Positions 49,617-59,583 of a stretch of 64,000 nucleotides of DNA are shown here, piece after piece. Position numbers and translations under genes: made by a program. Location of the stretch: contig NC_064037.1 in assembly GCF_932526225.1 (NCBI RefSeq), positions 10,894,203 through 10,958,202 of the forward strand. Reading direction: 5' to 3'. The notes under the pieces were generated by a model. It had not been told where the DNA came from. It saw nothing but the letters and a program-made list of their open reading frames with translations, and did no database searches. The stretch's first letter is position 1. Each line of letters starts with the position of its first letter. The DNA is from Nematostella vectensis (lineage: Eukaryota > Cnidaria > Anthozoa > Actiniaria > Edwardsiidae).

Positions 49617-52600
49617 ATGGCGCCCAAGACCGCCGTGTTATTCTTACAACTGATCGTGTTTTTCATCCGTGCATCACGGAGCGCACGTAACGAAAATTTA
49701 CGCTCTTCGTCAATCGCATTCACGCGAAACAAAAGGCTCCTGGGATACACTATCGCCATCCAGCGGACTCCAAGTGTGCTGTCATGCGCACAACGCTGTT
49801 TGACAAGTCGAGAATGCGCATCGTTCAATTATAAATGCAATTCTGGAATGGAGTCGGAAGGAATGGACTCGGGAGGGACTTGTGAGCTAAACCACTGCGA
49901 GGCTGTATATCAAAAAGCACAAGGCATCGAACAGAGAGGGTGGCTTTATGGTTACTTGCAAGGCAAATTTTGGGAAAGACCGACAGGTGAGGCTTCTAAA
50001 TCACCCATTACAAAGTTTATACGCTCTCTTGTTGCACAGGGCATATAACCGTATCACGTATCTCCCCTTCGCATTTGACTAGTACCTGGTCTTACCTCCT
50101 GATGATAAACCTTGTGCTAGAATACACTTAAGGTTGCTTTACATTTCGAAGAGCTCTAAGAAATATCCCACCTTTCCATTTTGTAACTCTATATACTTTT
50201 GTCATCCCCAGTCTTGTCATTCCACGCCATCATTTATGTTCAACATTTTCCTCCCTTCCAGATCATCTATCCACCTAACACCCACCCCCCCCCCCCCCCA
50301 CCACCAACACCACCCACCCACCCCAGGTGCTTTGGTACGAATACCCGCCTTCAACCGAAAACCATATCACTAGACACAGTAGCGTGCAACGCAGGCTTTT
50401 ACCCTGCATTTTTTTATAGCGAAAAGCCTCGAACGATTCGTAGCCGCCATCTTGGATTTTGCGCACGATGGCGTATACAAATCGCTCGAGGCTGGTTTCT
50501 CGCTACAAAATCACCGGGTAAACGCCTGTATTGAACGCTACAGACACAACGCGTGGTTTAACCGTGGTAGGAGCAGATACAAGACGCATCTATTAACTAA
50601 AACATTAAAAAAAAAATCGTTCCGTACATAACACGCACCCCCCCCCCCCCCCAAAAAAAAAATGCGTCGAAACTTTAGAAATATTGGATTCCGTAACCAT
50701 TGCCCTTTTGGATGAAATCAATCTGCGTTTCCAGAGATGAGCTGTAACAAATTATTAGAATTATTAATTAGAGTGTACCAAATGTTCTGATTGTTGGGGA
50801 AAAAGGGCCGTTTAAAATTTGCGTCTCCCAAGTCATCATCTGCGCATGCGCAAGGTGTTTCGATTTCCAGTTGTTACTCTAATCCTCAATAGAGTTTAAA
50901 GTTCTTAAAACCTTTCACCTATACCAATCTAGCCAAAACAAAGCATAGATAAACTTTCAAATTCTGAAAAGGGAATTGAATTTGATTGAAATTTGAATTT
51001 TCTACAGATCTTTGAAAATTCCGGCCGCGCGAAAGGATATTGAATCGATATCATTAGTTTTATTTCTATTTTTGAAGTGAAATTTATACCTGAAATCAAA
51101 TTGAAATTGATCTCTATTAACACAGCGAGGTATATAGGTTTGCACAAAACAAAACCATTGCCCACATTTCCCGTGACTGTTCCTATGTTTTAGCCTACGA
51201 TGTTGAGAAATGGGCTGTAGGGTGGTAACTTTTTTAGCTCAGTGTTTGGGCCGGTATCTAGTGGGTTATGGTGCGCTGGTGCACCGTCGTAAATAAAAAT
51301 GGAGTTTTCGTTGGGGTAAATATTCAGTCGTGTTTGTGAAGTCGTTGAATCTTTGTGCATTCATTCCCCCGATGATAGAAGAGTGGAAGATAAGACCGTT
51401 AGTGGGCGAAATAGCCAAATTGACTGTGTTATTTCTTCAACTTTGACCACATACTTGGCGGTCTTCAGTGTCTCTCCCCTCTTCTAGCTCTTCCCTGTGT
51501 TCGAGAGGTTTCTTGGCGGCATTTCTCATACAAACGTTTTCTGTTTTTCTGTAGCGAACGAGTGAGTATATATTTTTTGCGTTTATAAACCCTCCACAAA
51601 GTGTTGTTTGTTTGTCTTGTTTTTTGTTAAAAATTATTTATAGTTCTATATTTCTCTTAATTTTAGGAGCCCACTTGTAGGAGTTCTTGTAGCTCAAAAT
51701 AAGAAAAGATAATAAGCTAATAACAATGTACTGCCTAAGCGAATAAACATTTTCAATTGAAGTCTAGAACTTAAAAAAACGAAATAATTTGAAAGTTTCC
51801 TTGCTATAATCAGCAGATCAAAATGGATGAATTGTGTCAATATTTGGGAGATAAATATGGCGGACTGACTGAGATTCTTTAATTTGCAGAGTTCAATTTC
51901 ACTTTCACGACCCTGGGGGCGACCGGAGCTTTTGGTCCGACTAACACCTCACAGTACCAAGGGACCAGCTTGGACGGGGACGTACAGCTCGATAGGGGCA
52001 CACAAATATGGACCGTGCCAACTAGAGGCACCTACACGATAGAGGCCCTAGGGGCCTCAGGCGCGGACGGCACTAATACCACTGGTGCCAGTACAAAACG
52101 TTCAGGAGGACTGGGCGCGAGAATCAAGGGAACCTTCTACTTCCTGGAAAACACTATTCTTAGAATCTTAGTGGGACAAGTTGGTATTCCCGTACAACAC
52201 GGAGAGCCACTCCCGGGGGGAGGCGGTGGGGGGAGTTTTGTCACTTACACAGACGGCACGCCGCTTATTATCGCAGGGGGAGGGGGTGGGGGGTCCGCGC
52301 CATGGCAAGGGTGGCATGATGGGAACGCGGGTCAGCTCTCGGGTGACGGATCCCTGGAGGGTGGCGGTACTGGCGGGCACGGAGGCAGGATATACGACAT
52401 TTATGAGAAGTCTTATGACATACCACTTCCGGTAGGTGCCGGCGCAGGCCTAAAGACAAATGGCGCCTCGGGAGTGAATGCCACTGGTGGGTCTGCCTAT
52501 GTAAACGGCGGCGAGGGTGGTCTGGGAACGACTGGTTCCGAAGGTGGATTTGGCGGAGGCGGGGCAGCTTTTCTATACGCTGGTGGAGGGGGAGGGTACT

Positions 52601-52749
52601 CAGGAGGAGGGGTGACAAGGGCAACGCGGTATTCTAAGTCCGGGGGAGGGGGGTCGTATAACGCAGGGTCGGGGCAGGAGGGAGAAGTAAGGGGGCAAAA
52701 AGGCGAGGGAAGGGTAGTGATTATCCTGATACGCCCTGATATCGGGTGA
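49617..52749 (+). CDS. secreted PAN/Apple plus ALK-type glycine-rich domain protein, two exons
   Basis: Exons 49617-49986 and 51890-52749 join in phase 1 (ACAG|GTGAGG donor; TTTGCAG acceptor) to give 409 aa. Residues 1 to about 23 form a signal peptide (MAPKTAVLFLQLIVFF). A PAN/Apple-like module follows, with the Cys pattern SCAQRC, ECASFNYKC and CELNHCEAVYQ. Exon 2 starts FNFTFTTLGATGAFGPT and continues with a beta-strand region (QIWTVPTRGTYTIEALGASG). It then has long Gly runs such as GGGGGGSFVTY and ends VVIILIRPDIG. This matches the glycine-rich extracellular domain of ALK/LTK receptors. There is no transmembrane helix or kinase after it, so the product should be secreted. Such PAN/Gly-rich proteins are, to my knowledge, expanded in cnidarians; the ligand is unknown. 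A T-rich acceptor (TTATATTTCAG) just upstream suggests a spliced 5' UTR. Confidence 0.85.
50891..51050 (-). repeat. dispersed repeat, copy 2 (see 15019-15182)
   Basis: The reverse complement of the copy at 15.0 kb, sharing TTCAAATTCTGAAAAGGGAA and GGCCGCGCGAAAGGAT. It sits in the intron of the PAN/Gly-rich gene. Confidence 0.75.
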
Positions 52750-53590
52750 GCTGGTCCAACCGCAGTTTACGATCATCCTTGGTGACATCTAGGCTAACGC
52801 GACCGGAATCGACAAGTCGAAACCGAAAAGTTGAATGAACATAGCGTAAACGAATATCGGCCGGTATGAGCGAACGATATGATACGTAATGATTTAGAAA
52901 ACTGCGCACTGCTCTGGAGTTTGAATCTCGTCAAGTTGGACCGTGAGTACAAAACGGGGACATCACGGCTCATAGTCAATCAGCACTTTAAAGGAAACGG
53001 CTTTCTTGTAAATACATTATAGTGTTGTTTTTATCAGTGAGAAATCCTAAAATCAATATTTTAAAGGTCTTTTAAATTCAAACTTTTCAAGACGTTCTAT
53101 GACAAGGTTGCAAACAGTACAAGAACCTAAATAACCACATAAAAATTGAATTTGTTTTCAATCAAGCTGGCATTGAAAGTAGATGACAGTACAATGAAAC
53201 ATGAGCTATATATATCAACACATGGAACAGTTCTTTGCAAAACCATGTACATATAAACAGGAGTTGTAGATTTCGTTCAGTGCTCGAAATCAATACAAAA
53301 TTTGTCACGATTACAAAAAGCTTTCACAAATATTGTACACATAAGCTGTAATATTGGACAGATTGTTTTGGTAGGGAAGTTTATGTCAATCAAATTGTTT
53401 CTCCATCCCTATTGGCTTACTGCCCCCTAAACTGTCAAGGTGGCCACGGTAGCGCGCGTGGTATTAAATAGTACGCTTCTCCCATCCTGATTTGCCTACT
53501 TCCCCCTAAACTGTCAAGGTGGCCACGGTAGCGCGCGTCACATTGCAAATGGCTTTGTATGAGGACATATTGTAGACGATAGTAGAGCGT
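52750..53590. other. flank between the PAN/Gly-rich gene and the DNA2 locus
   Basis: It presumably holds the 3' UTR of the upstream plus-strand gene. A short direct repeat, CTGTCAAGGTGGCCACGGTAGCGCGCGT, occurs at about 53430 and 53510. I see no gene. Confidence 0.4.
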
Positions 53591-54660
53591 ATGTAAGTGT
53601 GCACTACATTGTAACTGCGTGTTCTCACCGGCAAAAAAGCGTCCATTCACAGTGTGGGTAGTGTTTACTGTGACTGCGTGTTCTCACCGGCAGACAAGCG
53701 TTCATTCACAGTGTGGGTAGTGTTTACTCTAATTGCGTGCTGTCACCGGCAGACAAGCTTTCATTCATAGTGTGGGTAGTGTTTACTGTGACTGCGTGTT
53801 CTCACCGGCAGACAAGCGTTCATTCACAGTGTGGGTACTGTTTACTGTAATTGCGTGCTTTCACCGGCAGACAAGCTTTCATTCACAGTGTGGGTATTGT
53901 TTACTGTGACTGCGTGTTTTCACCGGCAGACAAGCGTTCATTCACAGTGTGGGTAGTGTTTACTCTAATTGCGTGCTGTCACCGGCAGACAAGCTTTCAT
54001 TCATAGTGTGGGTAGTGTTTAATGTGACTGCGTGCTTTCACCGGCAGACAAGCGTTCATTCACAGTGTGGGTACTGTTTACTGTAATTGCGTGCTTTCAC
54101 CGGCAGACAAGCTTTCATTCACAGTGTGGGTATTGTTTACTGTGACTGCGTGTTTTCACCGGCAGACAAGCGTTCATTCACAGTGTGGGTAGTGTTTACT
54201 CTAATTGCGTGCTGTCACCGGCAGACAAGCTTTCATTCATAGTGTGGGTAGTGTTTAATGTGACTGCGTGCTTTCACCGGCAGACAAGCGTTCATTCACA
54301 GTGTGGGTAGTGTTTACTCTAATTGCGTGCTGTCACCGGCAGACAAGCTTTCATTCATAGTGTGGGTAGTGTTCACTGTGACTGCGTGCTGTCACCGGCA
54401 GACAAGCGTTCATTCACAGTGTGGGTATTGTTCACTGTGACTGCGTGTTTTCACCGGCAGTCAAGCGTTCATTCACAGTGTGGGTAGTGTTTACTCTAAT
54501 TGCGTGCTGTCACCGGCAGACAAGCGTTCATTCAAAGTGTGGGTAGTGTTTACTGTGACTGCGTGTTCTCACCGGCAAACAAGCGTTCATTCAAAGTGTG
54601 GGTATTGTTTACTGTGACTGCTTGCTGTCACCGGCAGACAAGCTTTCATTCACAGTGTGC
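53590..54660. repeat. 59-bp minisatellite, about 18 copies, seeded in the DNA2 3' end
   Basis: The unit contains CACCGGCAGACAAGCGTTCA then TTCACAGTGTGGGTAGTG. The unit nearest the gene encodes the last residues of DNA2 (HTVNESLSAGDSKQSQ and the stop). The remaining units lie downstream, where the 3' UTR would be. Confidence 0.95.
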
Positions 54661-54957
54661 GCGTGTGACGGCAAATCCTTCACCCACTTATTCTTCACCA
54701 GAACATCAAGTAACTCGCGCAACAGAAGACTTGCTTTCAGGGTTGACAGCGAGCCTATCAGAATCAGCTTGCGCTTAGCACGTGACACGGCCACGTTGAC
54801 TCGGCGCCAGTCCTTCAGCAGTTCGCCAACATTGGCAGCGTCGTTACTGCGGACTAGGGAGACTAGAATACAGCCCTTGTCGCGCCCCTGGTATTTGTCG
54901 ACTGTGTTGATCTCGATCTCCTCGAGGGATTCCCGCGGGACGTCATTCAGCAGTTGC
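54609..54957 (-). CDS. DNA2: DNA2 nuclease-helicase, last coding exon (partial)
   Basis: The acceptor GTTCTTTTCTCAG opens a frame of 116 codons ending in TAA at 54609. It reads QLLNDVPRESLEEIEINTVD, then KYQGRDKG, VGELLKDWRR and VNVAVSRAKRKLILIGS. NTVDKYQGRDK is helicase motif V and NVAVSRAK motif VI (with the arginine finger) of the SF1B domain. The wording, including KDWRR followed by the SRAK motif, is specific to DNA2, which processes Okazaki flaps and resected ends in nucleus and mitochondria. The preceding exons should lie to the right on the minus strand, but I could not identify any before the retrotransposon at 59.4 kb. The intron is therefore long, or the exon is an isolated fragment. 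The C-terminal tail after DLPSHA is encoded by minisatellite sequence and is unlikely to be conserved. Confidence 0.85.
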
Positions 54958-55009
54958 CTGAGAAAAGAACAGTTTATACGTTAGCAGTCAGCTTTGAGAC
55001 ATAACTAAG

Positions 55010-56580
55010 TGACCGCTTGAGAAAGTTAGTGAAGGTGACTTCTTAAGGGAGGTTTGGAGGGTGACATCTTAAGAGAGGTTTGGAGGGTGACCGCTTAAGA
55101 AAGGTTTGGAGGGTGACATCTTAAGAGAGGTTTGGAGGGTGACAGCTTAAGAAAGGTTTGGAGGGTGACATCTTAACACATTGACCCCTCAACCGGCCTG
55201 TACCGGCTTTGGGAAGTACCCACAACCCAAAAAAATTCATAAATGCAAAATAAACACAACAAGATGAAGATACTCAGGCATCAGTCTAAGGGATAAATGG
55301 TCTTGCAGATATGCATCCAACCAAGGTGTTGGCATCTACTCTTAAGCCAAATAATAGCACAGGTTCTTTGACAAATCTCAAATCGAACAAGGAGAGAAAA
55401 GCAGAATCACCCCTCTCAATAAAACGCTCAAAATACAACACAAGGGAGAGAGATCAGCAAACACAGCTCAAGACACAAATAGATACCTTTATTCTGATCC
55501 TCCAGGTACATTTCCATGGCCTCAAAACACAATGTCCACTCCTTGAAGGATTGTACAACCACGAAGATGTCTTTACGTATTGCAAAGCCTTCTGGGAGAT
55601 CCAGGGGAAAATTCACGAGGGGAGGGCCAGTCAACACTCCTCTCCCCAAGGTCAGATGGTTTTTTTTATAAGTCTTTTCACCCCGAAGCCAAACAAATCA
55701 ATTCCAGCTCATACAGACCCAGAATAGCAGTGTAAACAATTTTGGAATCAATTTGGTTTCAGAAAAGACAGCATTTAGGAGAGCTGTGGTGATTCATTAG
55801 AAAATTATTTTCTCATCCAGGCAAAGCTAAACAAGAAAAAATCATCATGAATCCACCTTTGCTTGCAAATATCCATAAGCAAAGCACTCAATTATGCCCC
55901 AAAAGACTTCATGATGTCCTGAGACACTCTCCTAATATGCTCATAGCTGTATTTTTGATGAAAAATACAAGCAACCATCAATTTGTGCTGGCTTCAGCAC
56001 AACGACGAGGGTTTAAAAGTGGGGACCGCAAAGCACGGTTGGAAAGCTTGGATACCGCTGACTAGGTGCAGCTGTGTTTGACTTTGACGGGCTGTATAAA
56101 ACTCAGAATAGGGGGGGAGGTATCTGTTTTCAGTCTGTTTTTTTGTAAATTCAGCTAAAAAAAAGCCAGGAGTCAATGGGTTAAGAGAGGTTTGGAGGGT
56201 GACCGCTTAAGAGAGGTTTGGTGGTGAACTCTTAGGAAAGGTTTGGAGGGTGACCGCTTAAGAGAGGTTTGGAGGGTGACATCTTAAGAGAGGTTTGGAG
56301 GGTGACCGCTTAAGGGAGGTTTGGAGGGTGAACTCTTTAGAGAGGTTTGGAGGGTGACCGCTTAAGAGAGGTTTGGTGGTGAACTCTTAGGAAAGGTTTG
56401 GAGAGTGACCGCTTAAGAGAGGTTTGGAGGTTGATCGCTTAAGAGAGGTTTGGAGGGTGATCGCTTAAGAGAGGTTTGGAGGGTGATCGCTTAGAGAGGT
56501 TTGGAGGGTGATCGCTTAAGAGAGGTTTGGAGGGTGATATCTTAAGAGAGGTTTGGGGGGTGAACTCTTAAGTTTTGAGG
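55010..56580. repeat. 26-bp minisatellite split by a transposon
   Basis: The unit is AAGAGAGGTTTGGAGGGTGACCGCTT with ACATCTTA and AACTCTTA variants. About six units lie left (55010-55176) and about fifteen right (56181-56580) of the element at 55177-56180. It lies in the intron upstream of the DNA2 last exon. Confidence 0.9.
55177..56180. mobile_element. 1.0-kb TTAA-flanked transposon (piggyBac-like)
   Basis: The termini CACATTGACCCCT and, inverted, CCCATTGACTCCT are bounded on both sides by TTAA (55173-55176 and 56181-56184). Neighbouring minisatellite units read CATCTTAAGAGAGG uninterrupted, giving the exact empty site. TTAA duplication is diagnostic of the piggyBac superfamily, but no DDD transposase motifs are seen. 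Open frames inside (55311-55727 plus, 55428-55649 minus, 55847-56065 plus) are unrecognised and could be remnants or captured sequence. Confidence 0.7.
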
Positions 56581-56762
56581 GAGATCTTCAGAGAGAGTGC
56601 CGCTTCAACAGTAGTTACCAGAGGACTGACATTAAAAACAACCGCAAACTCAAAACTCAGAACATATTCCAAAATCTTCTAAAACAAGATTTAGCTCAGA
56701 TTATCTCCTAGTAGGCTTTTAAACACTCGTCCTACTCTCCCATCCCCCACCACTTCCCCATG

Positions 56763-56848
56763 TTAGGGTGATTTAGACCCACGACGCCGGCAGAGAAGCG
56801 TGCGCGGGGCGTCCTCTTGTCGGCGTCGTGGATCTAAATCACCCTATT
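56763..56848. mobile_element. tiny fold-back element
   Basis: TTAGGGTGATTTAGACCCACGACG faces its inverse across a short GC-rich loop, giving an almost perfect hairpin of about 85 bp. Confidence 0.55.
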
Positions 56849-56959
56849 TACAGATGAAAGGAAACAAATTGTTCAGACTACAGTGAAACAAAGAGAAAAG
56901 ATCAGTGTGAAACCAGTGCGATATGCCGCTCTACCCTAAATTACGAAAGTCATTAGTAA

Positions 56960-58100
56960 CTACTTACTAACCGAGAGTGAGGTCATGCCGGGAAATATCA
57001 AACTGAGGCTTTGGCGTATCGACCGAGGCTTTGCGAGAAAAGCCTTGGTCGATACGCCAAAGCCTCAGTTTAATATTTCACGGTATGACCGAACGGTCGA
57101 GGTTAGTAAGTTGTTTATTATATGGCTTTTTAAAATAAAAATGACAAGAAAACAAATCAACTTTCGCTTTAGCGCGAATAACGATTAGTTTATCGATCGA
57201 TTTCGAAAAGGCGGGAAAACAAGAAACACTCGCGCGCTGCTAAATAAAAAATGTAAATGAGTGAAAAGATTCAACAACAAGTAAGTTAATTGGACGACTT
57301 TTGGAAGCTACAGTTTTTATCATAGGTGAAGTTGATCCAAACAATAACAAAGAAAGCTGTTGTCAGTCTTCACGGCATGAATGCACTGTTTAGTTCGAAA
57401 ACTCCACGGTAGTAGAGAACAAACTTCTAAAGTAAAATAAAAAGGCCAATCGCTTTGTGCTGCTTATTAATTTGATGGAAATATTGCATTCACAAATAAC
57501 AGGTAGTACTTATCTTAAAGAGACTTTTCTGGGTCTTTACACCCCTTGTTATTTATCCATTTGTTTGTTTATCCGATATAAATAACTTAAGCTTTGTATT
57601 TTTTGGCTATCGGTGGCGGCTCGTGATCTTACTGTTTTTCTTTGTGTCAAAATTTTCCTCTTCAATCTCTTCAGGATAATAAAACTCCGACTCAAAGTGC
57701 TCATCCTCTCCCATCCCATCAACTGTAAGCCCTTTTTGTTTCTTGTTTTTTTTTTTTTTGGTTGCTTTGGTTTTTTGGTCGATTTTGTTTTAGCGAAATT
57801 CGTGCAACCGAACAAAGCAACACAAAAAAGCTGAAAACAATTCCCCGCTCCGAATACGGAAACATTTCTACATTTCTGTTTCTTCTGGGTGTTAGAATTC
57901 GCTACTCGAATGTTCGCTGTCGCTCGTTTTGCAGTTTGAAGGTGGAAAAAATTTCAAAAAACAGAAGATTGTAAAAAAAAATTCGTAGGGCAATACGGAA
58001 TTCCGTAATGCCCTCAGAGAAGGGCAATACGGGAATGTCACGACTACAAATTAGCCAATCACAGCGCGCATACTATCGTAGCCATATAATAAATATATAG
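56960..58100. mobile_element. probable palindromic element, same design as 15.8-16.7 kb
   Basis: The left end is a long palindrome (AACTGAGGCTTTGGCGTATCGACC and its inverse, 57000-57075) inside a larger inverted pair, ACTTACTAACC / GGTTAGTAAG. The right end has TTAGCCAATCACAGCGCGCA followed by CCATATAATAAATA, which inverts TTTATTATATGG found at 57115-57126. The CCAATCAxAGCGCGC block is shared with 16,712. No transposase is visible. Confidence 0.5.
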
Positions 58101-58479
58101 ATTTAGGCACTGCCTAAAAGCGGAGCCAGCATGGAACACCTTTTGTGTTGTCTGATCGAGGTATTTTGGGGGGATCTAGAATCCTGCTCTCCTCATGTTT
58201 ACTGAGATTAAAAAAAACGTAAGTTTAATCATTGACCAAACCAAATGGATCCAGCCCTCATTCAATAATACAAATCACGCAGAACATTAAAGTAAACAAA
58301 TACAATTCCTGGTGTGAATATGGCTGTCAAAGTTGTCAAGAGTCTAATGGTAAATTCTTATGTCCCCTCCATTATAAATATTTTGCAGAATATGTCATGG
58401 ATGTAACACAGGATAATGTAACAGCATTCCAAAGATTCCAAATAATATATTTAGACTGTTTAGATGCCATACCATAATT

Positions 58480-59365
58480 TTTATGTACAGATTACGTGAC
58501 AATATTCTCTCCTTCATTGGACTGATTATTCAGAAATATGTCTGCAAATTAAAATCCACAAATATATCTGCTTTCATTACATATTGGTGGAACCACCCTT
58601 TACCATAAAGTGGCCTTGTTGTTGGTGGCCTACTCAAAAATGAATGCAATGGAGAAAAATCAGATTGACTTTGGAAGCAAATCCTAAAAAAATACATCTA
58701 ACACATCACTGACAGTAAACTTCTAATTTCAAACCAAACCCTTTCATTGATCTATGTCTGAGGTAGAGAGGAAACAGCAAAAAATATCTGTTGCATAAAA
58801 AATAGTCGACAGTGAGAGGAAAAAAGAAATTGACTCAATTTGATAGAAAAATAACAGTAATGAAAATAATATGATTGAGGATTTCTTGAAATTACCCTAT
58901 CCCATTATCTTGGTTTTGTTTTGAAAAAGAACAAGGTTGTTGCTAGTGTTATATAATTTAAGTATCTTACCCTAAAAAAACCCTTCCCTCATAAAAGTTC
59001 CATTTGTATCAAAGCTACATTCTGACAAGCATTGCTCTTTTGAAGAAAAAGGCATGGCTGTAACAGCATTTCAAAGATAGCATATAGTGTTAGACACAGA
59101 TGCAATACTGAACTTTTCATTTATCATATTAAGTGGTGATTTTCCATCCCCATGGGAATTAAAATCCATCAAAAAATATACATACAGTAATGCATTATAC
59201 CATTATAATGCTATTCCAAAATAAATGCAATAGGAAACAGACTGACTTGGAAAGGAAATCCTAAAAAGAAGACATTAGTGAAAGGGCTAAATTAAAATCT
59301 CAAATTTAAAACCAAATCTGTTCATTAATTTATTTTTGGTGTAGAAGGTAAATAGCAAACACATC
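58480..59365. repeat. diverged tandem duplication interrupted by the LTR element
   Basis: Copy A (about 58530-58880) and copy B (about 59150-59365, continuing at 63890) share, in order, TTAAAATCCA, AAATGCAAT, GGAAATCCTAAAAA, a CAAACC/AAACCAAAT block and GTTGCATAAAAA-TAGTC. The retrotransposon entered copy B just before the GTTGCATAAAA block. Confidence 0.75.
59361..59365 (+). other. left target-site duplication of the LTR element
   Basis: ACATC directly before the 5' LTR is repeated at 63890-63894 directly after the 3' LTR. Confidence 0.9.
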
Positions 59366-59510
59366 TGTAGTGTCCGCCGCATTGCATTATGGATTGTTAA
59401 GGTGCGCAATGCACCATGGTAGAACACATGTCAGAGATCCGCCATCTTGTATTAAATGTGGAAGACCACGAGTCTGTTTCTTTTTGCTTTGTTCCTTGCC
59501 GAACACCACA
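59366..59510 (+). repeat. 5' LTR
   Basis: 145 bp, TG...CA ends, no differences from the 3' LTR by eye. It contains ATTAAA near 59453 as a possible polyadenylation signal. It is short for an LTR. Confidence 0.95.
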
Positions 59511-59530
59511 TTCTGGCGACGAGGATGGGA
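59511..59530 (+). other. putative primer binding site
   Basis: TTCTGGCGACGAGGATGGG directly follows the 5' LTR, where the tRNA primer should anneal, with TGG three bases in. The matching tRNA cannot be named without a search. Confidence 0.5.
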
Positions 59531-59583
59531 TCAACAACTGGATAAACACATACTGAAGTTAAATCTGTCAAAAAAAAGCCGGT

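Noticed and set aside
57549-57815. Lys-rich minus-strand frame (88 codons)
   Set aside because: Low-complexity product of a T-rich stretch inside a probable mobile element; not a DNA2 exon.
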